Positions 22,219 to 26,411 of a DNA stretch of 26,411 bases are shown here, piece after piece. The first letter of the stretch is position 1. Each line of letters starts with the position of its first letter. A program made the translations under genes and the position numbers. The notes under the pieces were generated by a model. It did no database searches and was not told the DNA's origin. It saw only the letters and a program-made list of their open reading frames with translations. The DNA comes from SYIM01 sp041182885 (GTDB lineage Bacteria > Pseudomonadota > Gammaproteobacteria > Burkholderiales > Burkholderiaceae_E), in NCBI GenBank assembly GCA_049423065.1, contig JBMSQB010000065.1, forward strand, positions 1-26,411. The letters are read 5' to 3'.

Positions 22219-23312
22219 CCGCCCGGGAACGCGTAGGGAAGGTCCAGCCGAAGGAGTGCGCGGCCGTCCGCCAGTCGGGCCGAGTCTGCGGCAGCGATCT
22301 GTGACTCGAAGAGCACGCCAGCCCCGCCAGCAGGCGAGGGCGCCGCGAGCACCACCTCGCCGCATGGCTCCGTACCGTCAGGGCCCAGCACATCCGTTCC
22401 CGCCTCGGGCGCATCGCCCTCTACGTGCGCGAGAAACATCCGGCGTTTCAACTTGCCGAGGTAATGACTGCGAGCGACCACCTCCTGCCCGGGGTAGCAA
22501 CCTTTGCGAAAGCTCACGCCATTGACCAGATCGAGATTGACCATTTGAGGCACGAAGCGCTCAACGCCGGCAGCGACAATATGCGGCAGCCCCGACTGAA
22601 TCTCGGTCCAGCGCCAGACGGTCGAAGGGGTAGGAGTCAGCCCGGCACCCAGCACGCTCCAGGCGCGCGCGGCGTCATCGATGGGCACCACCAGCAGCGC
22701 CCTTGAAACGCTAGACGGGGCCGTCGCGTTCGCCAGGGTCTGCAGGCCGAATGGCGCGCAGCCGAGCGCGTATCCATCGCCGAGCGACGTCACGGCATGC
22801 GGGTCGGGCCAGGGCGCACCCAGGCGCCGCAGGGTTTCAGCCGCCCGCTCGCCACCGATGCCAAACAGAAACCAGCGATCGGATTCGTCGCTGATTCGAA
22901 CTTTTGCCCGGAGGACAAACATGGACAGCCGCTTGCGCAGCCCGAGCAGCAACGGTTGTGAAGCCACCATCCGGATGCCATCAGAACCGCGCCAGATCAT
23001 CATGCTGGCGAGGAGGCGCCCCTTGGCCGAGCAGTATCCCGAGAGCTGCCAGGTGTTGTCGGGCAGGCCCTCCAGATCATTGGTGAGTTGCGATTGAAGA
23101 AAGCGAAGCGCGTCGTCGCCATCGATGTGCAGCACGCCCAGGTCTGCAATTGGCGATATCCAGCCACGTCCGATGCAGAGGGGATCGGCGGGGCTCCCCG
23201 GATACTGCACCTGAGGCCCGGACGAATCGGACGCGAGAGTGCCGCTACAAAGTGCTGCAAGCGCCTGCGCGTGGCCGGTATCAAGCGTGGGTGGGATCAG
23301 GGTTGAATTCAC
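22215..23312 (-). CDS. ygfZ: tRNA-modifying / iron-sulfur cluster assembly folate-binding protein YgfZ
   Basis: A protein of about 365 residues of the aminomethyltransferase (GcvT) fold family. The diagnostic block FRKGCYPGQEVVARSHYLGK (near 22450-22510, reverse strand) contains the invariant KGCYxGQE with its cysteine. The N-terminal LGVLHIDGDDALRFLQSQLTND and YCSAKGRLLASMMI also fit. YgfZ uses tetrahydrofolate to support a subset of iron-sulfur enzymes such as MiaB. The start is uncertain. I chose GTG at 23312 (reading VNSTLIPP) because a TATAAT box lies just upstream at 23325-23320; an ATG at 23351 is possible but would lie upstream of that box. It heads the leftward set and is divergent from mltG. 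Confidence 0.9.
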   Translation of the reverse strand: MNSTLIPPTLDTGHAQALAALCSGTLASDSSGPQVQYPGSPADPLCIGRGWISPIADLGVLHIDGDDALRFLQSQLTNDLEGLPDNTWQLSGYCSAKGRLLASMMIWRGSDGIRMVASQPLLLGLRKRLSMFVLRAKVRISDESDRWFLFGIGGERAAETLRRLGAPWPDPHAVTSLGDGYALGCAPFGLQTLANATAPSSVSRALLVVPIDDAARAWSVLGAGLTPTPSTVWRWTEIQSGLPHIVAAGVERFVPQMVNLDLVNGVSFRKGCYPGQEVVARSHYLGKLKRRMFLAHVEGDAPEAGTDVLGPDGTEPCGEVVLAAPSPAGGAGVLFESQIAAADSARLADGRALLRLDLPYAFPGG

Positions 23313-23319
23313 GGTGGGT

Positions 23320-23325
23320 ATTATA
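23320..23325 (-). promoter_or_regulatory. TATAAT -10 box just before the ygfZ start
   Basis: On the reverse strand TATAAT ends 7 nt before the GTG at 23312, so transcription would begin at or next to that codon, giving a leaderless or near-leaderless mRNA. No convincing -35 hexamer lies at 16-18 bp (the region reads GC-rich). Confidence 0.35.
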
Positions 23326-23361
23326 GGAAGGGCTTTGACCGCGCCGCCCATTGAAACCCTG

Positions 23362-24375
23362 ATGCCAATGTTCCGAATTCTTCCAATGCTTGTCCGAATC
23401 GCGCTGGTGGGGCTCGCGTTTGCGCTGGGGGCGGCGTCGGGCGCGATGGTTTCTTACCGGGTGTCACCGCTTCACGAGGACGCGCAACCCAGGCGGGTCG
23501 TGGTGTCGCTTGGTTCGGGGCCTGCGGCACTCGCCTCGGCGTTTGAGCGGGCCGGCTTTAAAGTGTCGGCCGACAGGCTTGCCTGGATCATCCGGCTGCG
23601 TGGTGATGGCGCGCGGTATCGCGCGGCGCTCTACGATGTGCCGGGCGGGCAGTCGCTCAAGGCCTTGCTCGACTCGCTTGCGAAGGGCGAAGGCCAGCCC
23701 GCCACGCTGAGGCTGGTTGAAGGGCTGACCTTTCGGCAGGTGCGCGAGCTGCTTGACCATCACCCTCATCTGATTCCGGATGCGCGCGCGCTCGACGAGC
23801 CGTCCTTGCTCGCCCGGATCGGTGCGCCGGGCGCAAGCGGCGAGGGCCTCTTTCTGCCTGATACCTATCATTTCGCCCCGGGTTCCACAGCCACCAGCGT
23901 CTATCGGGACGCCTGGCGGGCGATGGATCGTGTCCTGCAGCGGGAGTGGAGCCGCCGCTCCGCGGGTCTGCCGATTGAGACGCCCTACCAGGCGCTGGTC
24001 CTCGCATCGATGGTCGAAAAGGAGACAGGGCGTGCCGAAGATCGCGCCATGGTTGCGTCGGTCTTTGTGAACCGGCTGAGGAAGGGCATGCTGCTGCAAA
24101 GCGATCCCACCACCCTGTATGCGTTGGGTCCAGGCTTCGAGGGGCGCTTGCGCCGTCGTGACCTTCAGCTTGACCATCCGCACAATACCTATGTTCGCCC
24201 CGGGCTGCCCCCCACCCCGATTGCGCTTCCTGGGCGCGGCGCAATCGAGGCGGCGCTGAGGCCGGCCGAATCAGCAGCCTTCTATTTCGTGGCCCGGGGT
24301 GACGGCAGCACCGAGTTTTCAAACGATCTCAAAGCCCATCAACGCGCGGTCGAGCGCTTCATACTCAAACGATGA
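23362..24375 (+). CDS. mltG: Endolytic murein transglycosylase MltG (YceG-like)
   Basis: A 337-residue protein, close to Escherichia coli MltG (340). The ATG at 23362 starts MPMFRILPMLVRIALVGLA, a single N-terminal membrane anchor (about 5-30), with a periplasmic remainder. A LysM-like part (RRVVVSLGSGPAALASAFER) precedes the YceG domain: EGLTFRQVRELLDHHP, LFLPDTYHFAPG, then SMVEKETGRAEDRAMVASVF with the catalytic Glu at about 219, LQSDPTTLYALG and NTYVRPGLPPTPIALPGRGA. MltG cuts nascent glycan strands and so limits their length. The start could be at 23368 instead. The stop overlaps tmk by ATGA. Confidence 0.93.
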   Translation: MPMFRILPMLVRIALVGLAFALGAASGAMVSYRVSPLHEDAQPRRVVVSLGSGPAALASAFERAGFKVSADRLAWIIRLRGDGARYRAALYDVPGGQSLKALLDSLAKGEGQPATLRLVEGLTFRQVRELLDHHPHLIPDARALDEPSLLARIGAPGASGEGLFLPDTYHFAPGSTATSVYRDAWRAMDRVLQREWSRRSAGLPIETPYQALVLASMVEKETGRAEDRAMVASVFVNRLRKGMLLQSDPTTLYALGPGFEGRLRRRDLQLDHPHNTYVRPGLPPTPIALPGRGAIEAALRPAESAAFYFVARGDGSTEFSNDLKAHQRAVERFILKR

Positions 24376-24980
24376 AACCAGGACGATTCATTACCTTCGA
24401 GGGGATCGATGGCGCAGGAAAGAGCACCCATATCGCCCCGTTTGCCGCCCTTCTAGAGTCGTTAGGCCATCGCGTGGTGATCACCCGCGAGCCTGGCGGG
24501 ACGGCGCTTGGCGAGCAATTGCGCGAGCTCACGCTCAATCAGGCCATGGCGCCACTCACCGAACTTTTGCTGGTGTTTGCCGCGCGCGCCGAGCACCTGG
24601 CCAGCAGAATCCGGCCGGCTCTGGCTCGGGGCGAATGGGTGGTCTGCGATCGATTCACCGACTCAACCTTCGCCTACCAGGGAGCAGGGCGTGACATCGG
24701 AACGGACCGCGTCCGAATCCTCGAGCGTCTGGTGCACCCTGATCTTCAGCCGGACCACACGTTCCTGTTCGATCTGTCACCTGCCGAGGCTGCCAGACGT
24801 CGGGCGGCGGCGCGTGCTGCTGACCGCTTCGAAGCCGAGGACCTGCAATTTTTTGAACGGGTCCGGTCAGGTTACCTTGAGCGGGCGCGGGAATCGGCCG
24901 GGCGCTTTACCGTGATCGACGGCATGAAAGGAGTGGACGAAATCAAGAAATCACTTGAAATAGTCGCTGCAAGCCTATGA
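24372..24980 (+). CDS. tmk: Thymidylate kinase Tmk
   Basis: A 202-residue dTMP kinase, making dTDP for DNA synthesis. The P-loop is FEGIDGAGKSTH (9-20), followed by TREPGGTALGEQLRE, the base-binding DRFTDSTFAYQGAGR, and a lid region AARRRAAARAADRFEAEDL rich in arginine, as in the Escherichia coli type. It overlaps mltG at its start and holB at its stop (ATGA at both ends), suggesting tight translational coupling of mltG-tmk-holB. Confidence 0.97.
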   Translation: MKPGRFITFEGIDGAGKSTHIAPFAALLESLGHRVVITREPGGTALGEQLRELTLNQAMAPLTELLLVFAARAEHLASRIRPALARGEWVVCDRFTDSTFAYQGAGRDIGTDRVRILERLVHPDLQPDHTFLFDLSPAEAARRRAAARAADRFEAEDLQFFERVRSGYLERARESAGRFTVIDGMKGVDEIKKSLEIVAASL

Positions 24981-26011
24981 ATGAATTGCCAGTGTGGCTG
25001 GTTCCGCCGTTGCAGTCTTTGCTCGCCTCGCGTGCCACGCTGCATCATGCGCTGCTCTTTTCCGGGCCCGAAGGCGTTGGCAAGGAATGGCTGGCCCGGT
25101 CGCTCGCGGCTGGCCTGCTTTGCGACCAGCCGCGCGAAAATCGCCTCGCATGCGGGCAGTGCGCTGCCTGTCGCTGGATGTCGCAGGATTCTCATCCTGA
25201 CTTCCGGTTGCTCCGGCCGACGGCTGACGAACCCGTCGCGGAAGAGGGTGAGACCCCCAGCCCGCGGCCGGCCAAGGTCTCGCGCGATATCCGGATCGAG
25301 CAGATCCGCGGTCTGGCGGGCTTTGTCGAGGTGGCAAGCCACCGAGGCGGTGCGAAGGTGATCCTCATTACGCCGGCCGAAGCGATGAACAGTGCAGCCG
25401 CCAACGCGCTGCTCAAGACCCTCGAGGAGCCGCCGCGCAACACTTTTTTTCTGTTGGTCACCAGCCGGGCAAGCCGACTGCCGGCCACCGTTCGTTCACG
25501 CTGCCGGCAGGTGCCGGTGCCCATCCCCCCGCAGGCGCAGGCACTTGCCTGGGTCATGGCCCAGGCGCGCGTCGAAGAGGAGAGGGCGCTTCAGTGGCTT
25601 GCGTTTTCCGGGGGCGCACCGCGCCGTGCGGTCGACCTCGCGGCGAGTGACCAGGCGGTGGTGCATCGCGATCTGGTCGAAGCGTTTGCAAACTGCGAGC
25701 ATGAGTCGCTGATGAGTGCAACCGATCGGCTCAATGCCCATGAGCCGCGCGTCTGGGTGCCCGTGCTTCATGCCTGGTGCGTAGACCTGTCGCGGTGCGC
25801 GGCAAGCGCCGCGCCTCGATATTTTCCAGCCGAAGTCGCGCGACTGGAAGCGCTTGCAAAGCGCCTGGATATCAACCGTCTGCTTGCCTTCGAGGAGTGG
25901 TTGCAGCAATTGCAGCGGCTGATTTCACATCCGCTCAACCCCAGGTTGGTGGCCGACGACGCTTTCAGTCGATACCTGTCGGTATTTGCGGGTCGCCGAC
26001 CCGCTGCGTGA
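24977..26011 (+). CDS. holB: DNA polymerase III delta-prime subunit HolB
   Basis: A 344-residue clamp-loader subunit. The degenerate P-loop is FSGPEGVGKEWLARSLA (about 28-44). Zinc cysteines are C49, C59, C62 and C65 (LLCDQPRENRLACGQC, then AACRW). NALLKTLEEPPRNTFFLLVT with SRASRLPATVRSRC gives the sensor region with the SRC motif. The delta-prime subunit is the rigid stator of the clamp loader and does not itself hydrolyse ATP. A 20-residue insert (VAEEGETPSPRPAKVS) after the zinc module is typical of Burkholderiales. The start overlaps the tmk stop. No pilZ gene follows, unlike many relatives. Confidence 0.95.
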   Translation: MNELPVWLVPPLQSLLASRATLHHALLFSGPEGVGKEWLARSLAAGLLCDQPRENRLACGQCAACRWMSQDSHPDFRLLRPTADEPVAEEGETPSPRPAKVSRDIRIEQIRGLAGFVEVASHRGGAKVILITPAEAMNSAAANALLKTLEEPPRNTFFLLVTSRASRLPATVRSRCRQVPVPIPPQAQALAWVMAQARVEEERALQWLAFSGGAPRRAVDLAASDQAVVHRDLVEAFANCEHESLMSATDRLNAHEPRVWVPVLHAWCVDLSRCAASAAPRYFPAEVARLEALAKRLDINRLLAFEEWLQQLQRLISHPLNPRLVADDAFSRYLSVFAGRRPAA

Positions 26012-26074
26012 TCCTGCCTCGGTCGGCGACCTGCCGCCAACACGGGATCCGGTCGCTCGGTCGCTGCACGCCGG

Positions 26075-26080
26075 TAAAAT
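26075..26080 (+). promoter_or_regulatory. TAAAAT -10-like box directly before tatD
   Basis: TAAAAT ends 5 nt before the tatD ATG at 26086 in a 74-bp gap, a spacing that would place the transcription start at or beside the start codon. There is no clear -35 and no Shine-Dalgarno sequence. Evidence is weak. Confidence 0.3.
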
Positions 26081-26085
26081 GCATC

Positions 26086-26411
26086 ATGCTGATCGATTCC
26101 CACTGCCATCTCGATTTTCCGGATCTGCTCGACCGGTTTGAAGACATCCGTTCAAACATGGCCGCGCACGGTGTGACGCGCGCGCTTTGTGTGGCGGTTA
26201 ATCTGGAAGACTTTCCCAAGGTGCTCGAGTTGGTCGAGCGCGCACCCGAGCTGTGCGCCTCGGTTGGCGTGCACCCGGATTACGCCGATGTTCGCGAGCC
26301 CGACGTCGACACGCTGGTGCGGCTTGCCGATCACCCAAGGATCGTTGCGATCGGCGAGACCGGGTTGGACTACTACCGGGTCGCGGCTCACGAACTCGAC
26401 TGGCAGCGCGC
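26086..26411 (+). CDS. tatD: TatD family metal-dependent deoxyribonuclease (partial, 3' end off the right edge)
   Basis: The first 108 residues are present, starting MLIDSHCHLDFPDLLDRF with the metal-binding HxH (DSHCHLD). ASVGVHPDYADVREPDVDT and IVAIGETGLDYYRVAAHELD follow, which include the conserved His of GVHP and Glu of GETGLDYY. TatD proteins are TIM-barrel hydrolases with 3'-5' exonuclease activity, linked to DNA repair and quality control. Full-length members have about 260 residues, so more than half is missing. The ATG at 26086 is the only reasonable start. It stands where tatD is usually found, after tmk-holB. Confidence 0.93.
   Translation, partial: MLIDSHCHLDFPDLLDRFEDIRSNMAAHGVTRALCVAVNLEDFPKVLELVERAPELCASVGVHPDYADVREPDVDTLVRLADHPRIVAIGETGLDYYRVAAHELDWQR

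Noticed and set aside
1..26411. Search by eye for tRNA, rRNA, CRISPR arrays, transposases, integrases and attachment repeats.
   Set aside because: No cloverleaf, array of spaced repeats, transposase motif or phage gene was found. The T3SS edge at tadA shows no visible direct repeat or tRNA that would mark a recent island insertion.

Overview
The window looks like a GC-rich (roughly low-60s percent by eye) betaproteobacterial chromosome, most probably Burkholderiales. The main reason is gene order: yciB-bolA-ppiC beside msrB, ygfZ followed by a DUF4936 gene and an NRDE/TANGO2 gene, and mltG-tmk-holB-tatD are familiar housekeeping neighbourhoods in that order. I cannot name a genus from the sequence alone.

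Region 1 (1-9318) is one end of a type III secretion system (T3SS) locus built as two divergent operons around a 181-bp regulatory gap (2619-2799). The leftward operon starts with an unrecognised 110-residue protein (2286-2618). Three tandem paralogues of about 190-220 residues follow; they resemble EspA/Bsp22-type needle-tip filament proteins. The operon then enters a SycD/LcrH-type translocator chaperone that runs off the left edge. The rightward operon is sctW (YopN-TyeA as one chain), a SycN-like chaperone, sctX, sctY, sctV, sctD, sctE and sctF. SctX and SctY place the system in the Ysc family. sctY to sctF are joined by four consecutive 4-base stop/start overlaps. The ATPase, secretin, sorting platform and minor export-gate genes are not here and presumably lie to the left.

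Region 2 (about 9321-12399) is housekeeping. tadA starts 2 bp after sctF and may be read from the T3SS operon. A leftward yciB-bolA-ppiC operon converges on it. A short strongly basic 42-residue reading frame (11712-11840) sits behind a consensus -10 box and is followed by tandem repeats and nested inverted repeats. msrB faces back toward it.

Region 3 (12566-21104) is a seven-gene rightward operon of beta-oxidation character: acyl-CoA ligase, bifunctional enoyl-CoA hydratase/3-hydroxyacyl-CoA dehydrogenase, thiolase, SDR, PaaI-type thioesterase, MDR-type oxidoreductase, and an unusual SDR-GNAT fusion protein. There is no acyl-CoA dehydrogenase in the window. A perfect 8-bp-arm inverted repeat sits at the convergent junction with region 4.

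Region 4 (21125-26411) holds a leftward ygfZ / DUF4936 / NRDE set and a divergent rightward mltG-tmk-holB run, followed by tatD, which is cut by the right edge. No tRNA, rRNA, CRISPR array, insertion sequence or prophage gene was seen.
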